Numbered from the stretch's first letter, positions 1-10,718 are shown. The stretch: 27,967 nt of DNA from Chromera velia (GCA_018398765.1 JAHBMJ010005954.1:31716-59682), one strand, 5' to 3'. Program-made: numbers and translations. The notes: a model not told the origin generated them from the sequence alone.

Positions 1-1132
<1,132 letters not shown>

Positions 1133-2056
1133 TCTGACTTGAAATACACGATACAATAAATGACTAGATAAATGATCCACTTAAAAAAATAACAATTTCA
1201 AAAATATGAAGTATATATAGCACTGAGGACTGCATGTAGTAGAAGCCGCACGACAAACACTTATTATCAAATGCTGGGGAGCCTTGATCAGGGCCTTGAT
1301 TAATGCCCTGCATGAGCCTTCGATCATGAATCCTGATCGATAATTTCTTGTTATGTCAAACCCCCGTTGGATGATATTATCATGATAAATTCCCCGAATG
1401 TATTTACTTAGTACTATTTAGGAATATATATTTTTTAGGCCGTTTCTTAGCGTAATAGCATTATATTTTGCCTTTTATTTTGTTTTCTATCTTTTTAAAT
1501 CTTTTTTTAATTCTTTTTATACACTTTCCAACCTAGTTTCCAACGCGTGCTAAACTAATTATATTGTGACGTGTGTGCTGGTCATGGCACGAGCGTAAGC
1601 AAGCGCCCCGCCTCTTTGCATATATCGTGATTGAGCCGGCCTGCGTGTGCGTCTTTCCGGGGCCGTGATTGAAGTGAGCATGCACGTCGTTGCATGGCTT
1701 TTAGCTACATGAATCAACAGTCGCGTTTCTGTTGTATGAGAGAGTAGAATCAGACTGAGAGGCATAGAGTGACCGAAGGAATAGCAAAGAACGTCTAACT
1801 CAACAAACCTTCCTGTCTGAATCCGTGAATCGACTAGTAGATACGTTACAGTTGGCAACAGAGTTTGTTCCAACCAGGAATATAGGGGAAACAAGAGGAA
1901 TGGTTGCGTTCGTCGATTGAGTTTTCGGTCGAAAGAACCTTGACACGTAGAGTTGTGGAGCTTAGGCACTTTCGCGCTCCATGCATTTTCTCATACTTGT
2001 CAGGAAGCCAACTAAGTAGAGAACCCCGTTGAAAGCAGCTGTTATGAGTCTTCAGA
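1133..2056. other. Intergenic, no gene seen
   Basis: The first ~430 bases after the nadC stop are AT-rich (many A/T runs around 1170-1210 and 1420-1560). From about 1560 the composition becomes balanced. Antisense open frames at 1559-1969 and 1846-2208 show no recognisable domain, no splice support and no codon pattern, so they are not called. Confidence 0.7.
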
Positions 2057-2239
2057 ATGGAAACATTTGTTGAGAGGTTGGAGGAGTTGTTTGCTTTGAG
2101 CAACAAGATTGACCGTCTACGAGAAGTTCCTCTCAGCCAAGTTCGCGAGAACCTCGGCAGTGTGGTGGACGACGTGTGTCGGATTGCATTGGCTCTTTCT
2201 GGCAGCATATCCAGGAATCAGGATGGCGCTGTCAGATAG
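2057..2239 (+). CDS. Small hypothetical helical protein, doubtful; may be the first exon of a short spliced gene
   Basis: An ATG with a good context (cagaATGg) opens 60 codons. The product starts METFVERLEELFAL and is rich in Leu, Glu and Arg with heptad-like spacing, so it would be helical, perhaps a short coiled coil. I do not recognise the family. Downstream there are splice-like signals matching the style of other genes here: an acceptor CTGCAG ending at 2267, a donor GTGAGT at 2345 and an acceptor TTGCAG ending at 2501. The gene may therefore continue towards ~2630. I could not choose one consistent frame through those exons, and the candidate last exon would run into the transposon end at 2633. 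Either the gene is real and clipped by the insertion, or the ORF is chance. Confidence 0.3.
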   Translation: METFVERLEELFALSNKIDRLREVPLSQVRENLGSVVDDVCRIALALSGSISRNQDGAVR

Positions 2240-2624
2240 CCGGGATTAGATGCACTCTCACCTGCAGGAAATAAGAAAAAGAAATGCAGGAGGGGGCGTC
2301 GACTCTCGCATGCTGTATGGGTTCGAAGAGAGGAGAAGAAGAAAGTGAGTGTCTTGGTTAGAGAGGATCTCATCACGGTCTCCAACTAGGTTTCCAACAC
2401 CGGCATAAAGCTGGAAGCAAGTGCGATGGGTGTGAATCATTTCACTCAGATAGGGAAGCCGGGCAAGCCAACTGAACCGTCTAAGCTCTTTACGCTTGCA
2501 GGGGAGGCTCGAGCCGATGAGGAGCTCAGTGAAACGACTCGCACCCGATGGAAGAAGTGACGGTATGCATTCGCCAACATTATGGTGCGCCGACGTTTTT
2601 GGCAAGCTTAGAAATATAACTTTC

Positions 2625-2632
2625 AAATGTTA
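2625..2632. repeat. Left target-site duplication of the hAT-like element
   Basis: AAATGTTA, paired with ACATGTTA at 9913-9920; seven of eight bases agree. Confidence 0.6.
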
Positions 2633-2680
2633 CTAGGAGTGGTTTCTATATTTATATATGTTATATTATATTCTCCAAAA

Positions 2681-2686
<6 letters not shown>

Positions 2687-2714
<28 letters not shown>
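2687..2714. repeat. (AT)n microsatellite near the left transposon end
   Basis: Alternating A/T run. A matching AT-rich run (9814-9847 and 9863-9884) sits at the same place by the right terminus, so both lie in the terminal inverted repeat region. Confidence 0.9.
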
Positions 2715-2751
2715 TCTCCTTTACAAAGCTCTAGCTTCCATACTAGCTTAC

Positions 2752-2993
2752 CAGTTCTAGCACCAGCTCAGCTTGAAGCACTAGCAGCAGCAGCCACTGA
2801 AAGAGGCAGGGGAGGCAGAAGAGGTAGGCATGGTAGACGAGGTGGAGGAGGAGGAGCGTGTAAGCACAAAGCAGCCCAAGAGGTCCTTGAAATGGGAATC
2901 ATAGATGTACTAAAGTCTGCAGGGGGCACTCGCATTATAAAAAGAGTTTATCTTAAAGCGAAAAACAAGAACATGAAATTGCAGATTCTGTGA
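2752..2993 (+). pseudogene. Coding-looking fragment inside the hAT-like element, Arg/Gly-rich
   Basis: An open frame encodes an Ala-rich stretch, then a strongly basic Gly/Arg segment (GRGGRRGRHGRRGGGGG), then a more ordinary segment beginning CKHKAAQEVLEMGIIDVL and ending in a Lys-rich tail with a stop near 2993. The sequence after it, to about 3220, still looks partly coding (acidic run and helix-like run) but in other frames. I do not recognise it. It may be a remnant of a captured gene or a transposase fragment. Confidence 0.3.
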
Positions 2994-3246
2994 TGTGTTT
3001 GCAAAGAAGCATTGGACGGAGTCAAAGTCCTTTTTGCTGCATGTACACCAATGAAAAGACTGGTTAGAGCCTTTTTTTATGGAGAATATTGCGGGAGTTG
3101 TACGAAAATGCCACATATATTGAGGTACCAGAAGATGCAGATTCAGATCTTACAGGTTATGTCGCCCTTTTGAAACAGAAAGTGGATTTAATTGAGACAA
3201 AAACTGGCCTCAGAGTGATATAACACCAGATAGAATTTTAATTTTA

Positions 3247-3337
3247 CCTAGAGGCTAGAGTTTCACTAAGTTTCACTTCCTATATATATGTAACATAATA
3301 TGTTATATTCACTTTAGACTTAGCTCTAGCCTCTAGA
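3247..3337. repeat. Small inverted repeat (AGAGGCTAGAG / CTCTAGCCTCT) around an AT-rich palindrome
   Basis: The two ~11-base arms face each other across about 65 bases that contain the palindromic core AACATAATATGTT. It sits just left of the retroelement insertion. It could be an internal hairpin of the hAT-like element or the end of a further small element; neither can be decided here. Confidence 0.5.
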
Positions 3338-3360
3338 TCTAGCTTTTAATCTCACTTTAG

Positions 3361-3905
3361 TGCATGCTGTCACACGCTTCAGTTGAAAGGCTGTTGGTGT
3401 TACATGTGTGTTGTTTGCTTGTTTAACGATTTTTCTGTTTGTCTGTCTTTCTGTCTGCCTGTCTTTTTCTTTTTCTCTTTGTGTGACACTGTGGGTGTGT
3501 CTGTGTGTTTCTGTACGTCTGTATGTGCTTTAAATTTATGTGTATATGTTTGTGTGTGTATGTAAGTGAGTAGGTGTGGGTGTGTGAGTATGTTCATGTT
3601 TGTGTTTGTGTTTATGTTTGTCTTAAATTTATGTTTATTTGCATGCATCAATGTTTCGATTTATATGGTCGTTTGCGGAGACACCAAAAGTGAAAATAAA
3701 GTACGCGTGCACGTGGATGCAACACAATTTGATCAATCAGTGTATTCGTCCGTATTGATGTTTGATCAGAAAGATGGAATTAACCGAGTCGTTCCTTCTT
3801 CTAGCGAAGTGGCTCTTGTCGATCAGTCTTCTTAAAACAAGCGATCATGCATAAAATTTTGTCAGCGTACTGAAGACTATGTGAACCTTAAAGATTACAA
3901 TTCTT
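3361..3905 (+). repeat. Left LTR-like direct repeat of the retroelement
   Basis: It begins TGCATGCTGTCA and ends near ...AAAGATTACAATTCT. It contains a TG-rich low-complexity middle and a denser right half. It aligns over its whole length to 9162-9712. By hand the differences number about 42, of which about 40 are transitions. Confidence 0.9.
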
Positions 3906-4082
3906 ATTGTGCGTTGTGGATTCCCATTGGATAAGCCACTTACGCAGCAGTTGCTGAATCTGTCGCGTCTGTTCTGTCTCAATTTCAAAGCGTTTGATTT
4001 TAGCGTTTCAGTTCTTTGTTGTCTCTATAGACTGGACGATATGCGTCTTTTTCTTGTGGACTAGTCAAGTGGAGCTCTGAAG

Positions 4083-5515
4083 ATGTCAGGAGCTTCGCGT
4101 CCGGCGGATCCTGTTCGATTTGGACAGGGGAGAACTCGGGCTCCACTGGGATTGACACAAGTGAGTTACAAAAGGTTTGTACAGCTGATTGATTGCTCTG
4201 AAGCTGCACCTAGCGCTCAGCGTGTGCTCAATCCTAATGGAGTGTTTGATGCAACTGGCTCATTGGTGCTTGTCTTCCTCTCTAGAGTGCACGTTGACAG
4301 GATGAGACAGGCTGATGCTCAGGCAAGGGATGGCGGTGATGAGCGGCCCGGTCATATCGTTTTCTCGGCGGTACCTCTACAGATTTATAATAACTACACG
4401 AGGTACATCTTTGATTTTGATAGACAGGGTCGCCTAAACCCATCTTATACCCCCGCCTTTGCTCAAACGTTCAGCAGCCATGAAGATGTTGTGGCTGTTG
4501 TGGTTGATTTTGTCGGACTGGTTTTTGGTAAAAGAGGACCAGGGACCTCATTCCTGTTAATCAATGCCCCAAACAGGATGGAGCATGTGCAAGCAGTGAA
4601 AGAACAGCTCACTCAGTTCCGTAAGCTGATGGGAGTAGGTCAGAATTGCCTGTTCACGCTGTTTGCAGAATACGGGTATGATCTGATGGCAGTGAGGAAG
4701 AAGTTCGTGCAGATCCTCGTGCAGGTTCGGAATCCACGTGATCCCTTGCTGCGCTCCTACGGAACGGGGCTGAACCTCAGGCCAGTGCCTGGTTCTGTCA
4801 GTCCCTCGATGAGCCAGTTCGGATTCAGCTTCCCAGATGGAGAAGCTCAGAAGAAGGCTCTGACAATGGGTGGCACTGGTGGTAGCAACAGTAGTAGCAG
4901 CAGCAGCAGCAGCAGCAGGGACAGGGGTATTGGTAATGCCTCTGCAGTTCCTCTAATTGCTATAAACAGTAGCACAGTGAAGACGGGGATGGAACAGAAA
5001 GATGTGAAGATGGAGCCGGCGTCTGCTTAGCCACCTCTTAAGAGGCAGAGACCCAGTGATGAGACGATGCCTCAGAAAGGCCTGGGCCTTCCACCAGGCC
5101 AAAGCAGGGGCCGGGCAGACCAAAAAGGAGTAGACAAGACAGGCAGCCAGCCTCGGTGCAGCCTGTCCCTAATCCACTTCAGGCGCCCCTCAGAAAGCAG
5201 CCGTACAGGGTCTACGGGCAGGTCTGTGCTGACTTGCCTATCCCTCAGGAGTCGGACTATCCAAAGATCACCAAGATGGCAGACGAGCTGTATGCCTCAC
5301 TCGTCCGGCATCTTAACTTCAGGAATAAGACAACGTCTGAGGATTATATCAGGGCGCTTGTCTCTCGGAATCTGAGGCAGTGGGGAGTTAGGAAGGACAC
5401 GACTCCCCTCAATGCAAAAGTGAGAGAGCTACTGCTCTGTGTGCTCCATCTTCGTGGGGATGATCAGAGCCTCTACCAGAATGGACCGGGGAGTCAGACC
5501 CCGGCGAAGACATAA
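4083..5515 (+). pseudogene. ORF1-like region of the retroelement, unknown function (fossil)
   Basis: The first and longest piece starts at an ATG (MSGASRPADPVRFGQ...) and covers about 315 residues. It has a globular-looking body, then a Ser-rich tract coded by AGC repeats near 4890-4917 and a charged tail. A second piece, to about 5515, has a Pro/Arg-rich stretch with an AT-hook-like GRPKRSR, followed by a helical segment of about 90 residues. I recognise no gag, RNA-binding knuckle or known ORF1 fold. Its position right after the left repeat suggests an accessory nucleic-acid-binding protein of the element. That is inference. Confidence 0.45.
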
Positions 5516-5594
5516 GACTCCCTAGGTCAGTGTCCTACTGCTGAGTTTTGAAATAAGAGTCTGTTGATAGGAATGAAAACTCAGTTAGTGCATA

Positions 5595-5777
5595 ATGTTT
5601 GCTGCAGGTGAACATGTCATTGAGAGGAATCATGAGATGTCTGGGGGGTATAGGGCTGTCCTTAACCCCTGGGCATTGCGAGTTGGTATAACTTATGTAG
5701 ATGTATTGGAGCAGATTGAAGCGCTTCGAAAATATGTAGATTCGTTGTTGGCTTCAAATGAAGGGATGGAAGAATAG
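5595..5777 (+). pseudogene. Short ORF between ORF1-like and nuclease-like regions (fossil)
   Basis: Sixty codons opening MFAAGEHVIERNHEM, with a helical C-terminal half rich in Leu, Glu and Ile. No family recognised. It may be the remnant of a larger coding region of the element or chance. Confidence 0.25.
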
Positions 5778-6113
5778 AGACCCCACGATTCTTTTTTTTT
5801 GGCTTTCCTCTACTTAGGTGCACTTCGTTTGTTCCTCTTGCAACTCTTACATAACCATATTCGCTTTGCATGCCCTGTGTATGAAATGTGCACAAGAGAC
5901 TGTGACTGTGATTTAGAGATTCACTTGCCTCTTTCTCGGTTCGCAGGTGGTGGAAAGGTGAAAGTTGAGTTGAGTCGCTGTTGGAGGAATCTGTCTTGAC
6001 CATTACGGAGTGGTGTTCTACTACAAGGTGCGTCATTCTAGAGATCAAGACACTCCCAAAGGCTCTTGCTTGATGCTGCTGATATACTTTTTTCTGAATA
6101 GTCTGTATACTGG

Positions 6114-6520
6114 TTGGACGCAGCCCCCACAAAATTTATTTTTTATTTGAGATCCGTCCGTGATCGCTTGCGTGCCTATGGTGTGTCAATTGAAGGGTAC
6201 AGAAATGAAGAGAATGTTCTGTATATGATGTTTTCTCCCTTCCAACATAAAGGCCCATACATTGGTTGCACGTCACAGTATGTGGCAAATAGAATAAAAG
6301 GGTATGTGAATGTAGCTTTTTTTTTGACCCATCAGGGTAAGGGACAAAAGAAGTAAGCTTCACGATTGTACACTGTCTTTACAGCAGACACTTTGCATCT
6401 GTAGACTCTTCTGCCTGTGTGTTCTGTTGTGGACCTTCATGGTTGGACCTCCAAAAAGTTATTACTAGCAACAGAAGCTTTGGCCATCTTGCAGTTGCAG
6501 CCTCCTTTGAATATGAGAGG
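6114..6520 (+). pseudogene. GIY-YIG endonuclease-like region of the retroelement (fossil)
   Basis: Near 6210-6300 the conceptual translation gives NVLYMMFSPFQHKGPYIG followed by CTSQYVANRIKGYV. This matches the family pattern of a GIY-like strand, a PYIG/YIG strand, CTS, and an Arg on the next helix. Near 6470-6515 it gives LLLATEALAILQLQPPLN, which fits the late conserved Glu and the terminal LN of the family. In living relatives this domain nicks target DNA to prime reverse transcription. The domain is degraded. Its position ahead of the RT is the notable point. Confidence 0.6.
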
Positions 6521-7706
6521 AACAAAGAATTCAATAAATGCTGCAATGAATCATGTACCTTTAGAGAGGGCGCGGCACCTCAACAACTTGACCTCATTGG
6601 CGAGACGGGGAGGTGCCATGACTCTCAATCAGAAGAAAAGGTGTCTGCCTCTTTGTCCTTTGTCTCTCAGAGACATGATTATGAAGTTGCCGGGGAATGG
6701 GGTATTTAGACAGAAATTTATTGACGAAGCAGATAGAATTGGGGCAGTGGGGGGCACTGGTACTCTGGCTTTTCATCTCTGGCTACACACCTTTTTGGGA
6801 AGGAAACAGAGAACGGAAGTGCAACTTGCTCGTTTTTTGGTTGAGAAAGAAGACGTTGTCGCAGTGGTGAGGCAGGAGCTTGCGCATGCTGACGTTGAAT
6901 TCTTTAGAGGCAAATTAGTTCAGAATGTGAAAAAGCTTTGTAAAGCAAAAGAGTGGGAGGTCCCGAGTGTTTTAGCGTCAGTGCCTGTTTTTGATTTTAG
7001 AGTCCCAAACGTTGCGCTGGCACCTCTTTTGAGAGTGGTTCGTTCTTCCGTCTCATCTTTATTTCGTTCTCTTGATTTGATTCACCCTCTTCGATTGCAT
7101 ATCCACACAGCAGAGCCACCAACGCTTTTGAGGCTTCTTGCCAATGAAAAAGAAGCGTCGTTGAAAACGAATGAGAGTGATACGCAGTTTGACCCTGCCT
7201 GCACTTCTTTTTGTATGTGTAGGCAACTTGCTGAACGTTTTGGTTTCAAATTGGCACTGTGCGAGGGCCACATGTGTGCACTACTTTCCACGTCACCACG
7301 CTTGAGTGAAGCTCTCTCTTTGCCTTCTTTCTGGAATTGTAAAACTTCGTTCTTGAGTAGATTGGCTGATTTGGTCAATGTGTGCAGAAAGGAAGCTAAA
7401 AGAATTATTGCACGACTGCCAGGGAGTGATCAGCTGTGTGTGGCGAGAAGAAATGAAAAGTTGGATCAGGAGTCAAGTGAATGGAAAAAAGCGTTTGAGG
7501 AGGCAACGTTGGAACTAAAGAATGCTCCTGGTCTCTTCTTACCACCCCTCAGTCCTCCATCTGCTGGGTTGCTCCGTTACTTGTGCAAGTCGTTGGCAAT
7601 TATGCTAAGTGATCGGTCAAAAGGAGACTTAGCATTCTTGTGCCCTGTTGCGTATCAGCATGGAATTTTTAAGTTGTTCCCTCAGTCAAAAGCATTCATA
7701 CACTAG
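6520..7706 (+). pseudogene. Linker / RT N-terminal region of the retroelement (fossil)
   Basis: A long open stretch (about 400 residues including the end of the nuclease-like region) follows the PPLN motif. It is rich in Arg, Lys and Leu and contains Cys-rich bits such as CTSFCMCRQ and CEGHMC near 7197-7278. The linkers of nuclease-first Penelope-like elements are long and may bind nucleic acid. No catalytic motif was identified. Confidence 0.4.
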
Positions 7707-7889
7707 ACAAAAGAAGAGATGAAGAAGATGATAAATAAATGGTTCCCTCCAGCCTGTCCCTTTTTTCTGAATGCAGTCTCTGAAATGTTTCCTCCAAAGA
7801 AAAAAGGGACGCACCAGTGGGGTGTGGGAGTGACACTTCCGAAAAAGAAGTCTTAGGATACAGAGGAAAGACCACCAGAAAATTGAGAG

Positions 7890-9060
7890 GAAATGAAATA
7901 CAGACCGTTGTCATCTTCTTTTCATTATGCATGGAAGCACGCTCTTTCTGCTATCTGCCGGGCACTGAATCTTTTCACTTCCTTTATGTTGCCCCATGTA
8001 ACGTTGACTGCCCCTGATCAATTCACGGCGGCGGTCGACAAGTTTAATATGTCTGTATCTGATCTTTCCTCCGAGAAGTTTCAAGCGTGGCAGTCTGAGT
8101 ATTATGAACATGGAAAATGTATGTCAGTTCACGTAGAAGACATAAAAGAATTCTTTCTTTTATGTCCATGTAAGGAACTTCAAGTTTTGAGAGAACTAAA
8201 TGTATGCATAAAGGAACTCCGCGAAGAAAGACGTGCAAGGTATGTATGTTTCCCTCAGGATGGCAAGGAAAGAGTTTTCAGAAGGCAAAGTAAACCGAGA
8301 GAGGGTCGTTTTCTAGCCTCCTCGGTACATGATCGACCGAAAGCCTTTTTCTCTTCTTGATCTAGGTTTTCTCGTGTGACTGTGCTTCCGTTGGATCTAA
8401 TTCCTGAAATTCTGAAGTTAGATTTTGAGACTTGCTGCATCCGGGTGGGGAGTTGGTATCTGCATTAGGTAGAAGGGTGGCCGCAAGAGGCGTCCGTCTC
8501 ACCTAGGGGAACGCAGTTCTATGCTGCGTGCAAAGAAAAAAAGTGGGCAAGGGAGAGAGGAATAACGTCCTTCATAATAGAAAATTGGGTGATCGCACGT
8601 TGGATTGATGATCGTGTTGTAATCCTAAGACACCAGCGTGTGTTGCCTCTAAATCAGACACCGCTTTTCTCTGTTTTGCTCAAGCCTCATTTCTATATAC
8701 CCACATGTCGTTTGCTTGTACAGAAGAAAAATGATTTTCTTCAGTTTCACTTGTCTACCTGCCCACTGACAACGAGAGTTTTTTGCATACCAAAGCAATC
8801 CGTAGCGCCAATCCCACATTACATGCATGTAGCAGCTGCTCACCCAAGCTACCTGAAAAGGAGAGTTTTGAAAGGACACTTTTTATGAGTATTGATGTAT
8901 TGTGTTGGGCCGATGGAAATATGCATTGAAATGCTCGCTAGGTTGATTAAGGAATTGACGGAAAAATTTGGGTACTCGCATTTGCTATATGTCCGTACAG
9001 CGAGGGATGTATTTTATATGCTATTTCGTTTACCTCTTCCCTCATGTTTTTCTTTTTGAG
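7890..9060 (+). pseudogene. Reverse-transcriptase-like region of the retroelement (fossil)
   Basis: Signals appear in the expected order. A finger-like KYRPLSSSFHYAWKHAL...ICRALN lies near 7893-7970. A motif-A-like VEDIKEFF lies near 8131-8155. A motif-B-like GWPQEASVSPRGTQFY lies near 8475-8522. A motif-C-like WIDDRVV sits at 8601-8621 (the Y/F-x-DD box). A thumb-like segment with HYMHVAAAHPSYLKRR and later LIKELTEKFGYS lies near 8820-8985. The pattern resembles Penelope-type RTs more than Ty1/Ty3 types, and I see no integrase or RNase H region. It is broken and not functional as it stands. Confidence 0.6.
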
Positions 9061-9112
9061 TTTGTCTAGACTTTTAGTGGGAACTGTTCTTGTTGCTGGG
9101 CCGTAAGGCCTG

Positions 9113-9204
9113 GTGACACCAACAGCATTTCCCCTTTCGCGCGTATCAGCATGCACTCACATGCATGCTGTCATACGCTTCAGTCGAAAGGCTGTTGGTA
9201 TCAC
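9113..9204. repeat. Inverted repeat across the right internal/repeat junction of the retroelement
   Basis: GTGACACCAACAGCATTTC (9113-9131) pairs with GAAAGGCTGTTGGTATCAC (9186-9204), 17 of 19 positions, with a 54-base loop. The right arm lies just inside the right terminal repeat. Confidence 0.7.
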
Positions 9205-9712
9205 ATGTGTGTTGTCTGCTTGTTTAACAATTTCTCTATTTGTCTGTCTTTCTGTCTGCCTGTCTTTTTCTTTTTTTCTTTGTGTGTAGGTGTGTCTGTA
9301 TGTTTCTGTACGTCTGTATGTGCTTTAAATTTGTGTGTATGTGTTTGTGTGTGTATGTGTGTGTGTGTGTATGTAGGTGAGTAGGTATGGGTATGTGAGT
9401 GTGTTCATGTTTGTGTTCGTGTTTGTGTTTGTCTTAAATTTATGTTTGTTTGCGTGCATCAATGTTTCGATTTATATGGTCGTTCGCGGAGATGCCAAAA
9501 ATGAAAATAAAGTACGCGCGCGTGTGGATGCAACATAATTTGATCAATCAGTGTATTTGTCTGTGTTGGTGTCTGATCAGAAAGATAGAATTGACCGAGT
9601 CATTCCTTCTTCTAGCGAAGTGGCTCTTGTCGATAAGTCTTCCTAAAACAAGCGACCATAAAATTTTATCAGCGTACTGAAGACTATCTGAACCTTAAAG
9701 ATTATAATTCTA
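9162..9712 (+). repeat. Right LTR-like direct repeat of the retroelement
   Basis: Second copy of the 3361-3905 repeat, starting TGCATGCTGTCA. It differs by scattered transitions and a few short length changes, including a longer (TG)n run near 9350-9372. In Penelope-like elements such repeats arise from tandem copies rather than from LTR-type priming. Confidence 0.9.
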
Positions 9713-9808
9713 CAATTCTTAGATGAAAACTAGAGATGAAAGATGCTGAGAAAATAAGAAGGTGCATAGACTATCATAATTTTTTGTTTTTTTAAATTTT
9801 TAAAACGT

Positions 9809-9849
<41 letters not shown>

Positions 9850-10017
9850 TTGGAAAGAAAATATTATATATATATATATATATTTAGATGTAGATATAGA
9901 AACCACCCCTAGACATGTTACTATTATTAACTTACTAAATTTAGGCTTTAAAAGATTTAAAAAAGTTTAACTTTAGAGACTGCAGAACTAGCTGCAGAAC
10001 AAGACCGCGGTCGTTAC

Positions 10018-10365
10018 TAGGCCTTACACTATAAAATTCTAAAAAAAAAACAATGGAGGTCTTCATTTTTTTTTTTAGAATTTTACTAAATTTTACAAAA
10101 CGAAAACTGTTAGTTACTAAAGCACTTCAAACTGTACATGATCAAAGGTTATAAGAAATCTCCATTGCCGGCAGACCGCTAAAACTGGCAATTGCCGGCA
10201 GTGAAGGGTTGTTTTCGATCAGTAGAGCTCATAACCCTGCAATAATGATGAATTTTAATTTAATGATCAATTTTCTATTGATTTTATTCTAAAATTCTAA
10301 AACTAAAAAAAAAAAATAAGGTCTTTGATTTTTTTTTTTTAGAATTTTTTAGTGCAAGGCCTTGG
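10018..10365. mobile_element. MITE, hAT-like, ~350 bp
   Basis: The left end TAGGCCTTACACTATAAAAT matches the reverse complement of the right end (CCAAGGCCTTGCACTAAAAA), apart from two extra end bases and a few changes. Each end also contains its own A-run/T-run palindrome. Flanks give GTCGTTAC at 10010-10017 and ATCGTTAC at 10366-10373 (7 of 8), an 8-bp duplication. The middle has two copies of ATTGCCGGCAG (10164 and 10191). No coding capacity. Confidence 0.6.
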
Positions 10366-10644
10366 ATCGTTACCCCAGGTCATATAACGGTTGTCAGATG
10401 ATGCGTTTAATTGAAGCTCATTGAAGCTTGCATTGTGTTTCTTTCTCTGTCAGCCTGTCTAGCAGCTTGTCCAACCTTCCCTCCTCTAGCAACCGTCTTC
10501 TTTCTCTACTAACCATATGTGTATACCTTCTTCTGGTAGCAAAGAAACGAGAAAACCAATGACATGTGTGAAAAGAACTAGGCAGAGCGTCTAGAGAAAG
10601 ATAAAGAGGGCGTGCCGCCAATTTTCGGCCCTCAGGCTCCCCAG

Positions 10645-10718
10645 TTAAAACATATACAAATTTTTGGCCTCTCTATACTAGTCTCTATAGGTCAAACATA
10701 CACAAATTTTTAGCCTTG
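10645..10718 (+). repeat. Short direct repeat (AAACATATACAAATTTTTGG-like, two copies 48 bp apart)
   Basis: AAACATATACAAATTTTTGGCCT is followed 48 bases later by a copy that differs only by transitions (T/C and G/A). It lies just left of the MITE at 10779. Confidence 0.7.

Larger units (their letters stand above)
3361..9712 (+). mobile_element. Broken retroelement with LTR-like terminal repeats, GIY-YIG-like then RT-like coding regions; probable Penelope-like element with permuted domain order
   Basis: A ~6.35-kb element is bounded by direct repeats at 3361-3905 and 9162-9712 that are about 92% alike. Inside, in order on the + strand, are an ORF1-like region of unknown function (~4080-5515), a short ORF (~5595-5777), a GIY-YIG nuclease-like region (~6110-6520), a long linker (~6520-7700) and a reverse-transcriptase-like region (~7890-9060). 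Penelope-like elements are the retroelements known to pair an RT with a GIY-YIG nuclease, and they often carry LTR-like repeats. In most the nuclease follows the RT, but one clade (Naiad/Chlamys) has it in front, as here. The element is broken: coding is scattered over several frames, with roughly five or more breaks. Judged by repeat divergence it is old, not recent. It sits within the hAT-like element. No clean target duplication was found at its ends. An LTR-type origin cannot be fully excluded. Confidence 0.6.
2633..9912. mobile_element. hAT-like DNA transposon (non-autonomous), split by a later retroelement insertion
   Basis: The left end reads CTAGGAGTGGTTTCTATAT from 2633. The reverse complement of the right end (finishing at 9912) reads CTAGGGGTGGTTTCTATAT. 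Similarity continues, weaker, for about 50-70 bases into AT-rich sequence on both sides. The ends are flanked by a near-perfect 8-bp duplication: AAATGTTA at 2625-2632 and ACATGTTA at 9913-9920 (7 of 8). Eight-base duplications and terminal inverted repeats of the (C)TAGGGGTGG kind are typical of hAT elements. Without the inserted 3361-9712 retroelement the transposon would be only about 0.93 kb, too short for a full hAT transposase, so it is probably non-autonomous. The superfamily call is inference from ends and duplication length. Confidence 0.7.

Noticed and set aside
1559-2208. Minus-strand open frames of 120-136 residues
   Set aside because: No recognisable domain, no splice context, and overlapping frames of similar quality; chance ORFs.
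9113-9204. Hammerhead ribozyme in the retroelement repeat
   Set aside because: A GAAA and a stem are present, but no CUGANGA core lies between them, and GAAA itself can pair with the other arm. Kept only as a hairpin.
3361-9712. Ordinary LTR retrotransposon (Ty1/Ty3 type)
   Set aside because: Direct terminal repeats are present, but no protease, integrase, RNase H or clear primer-binding site was seen, and a GIY-YIG-like region is. Not fully excluded.
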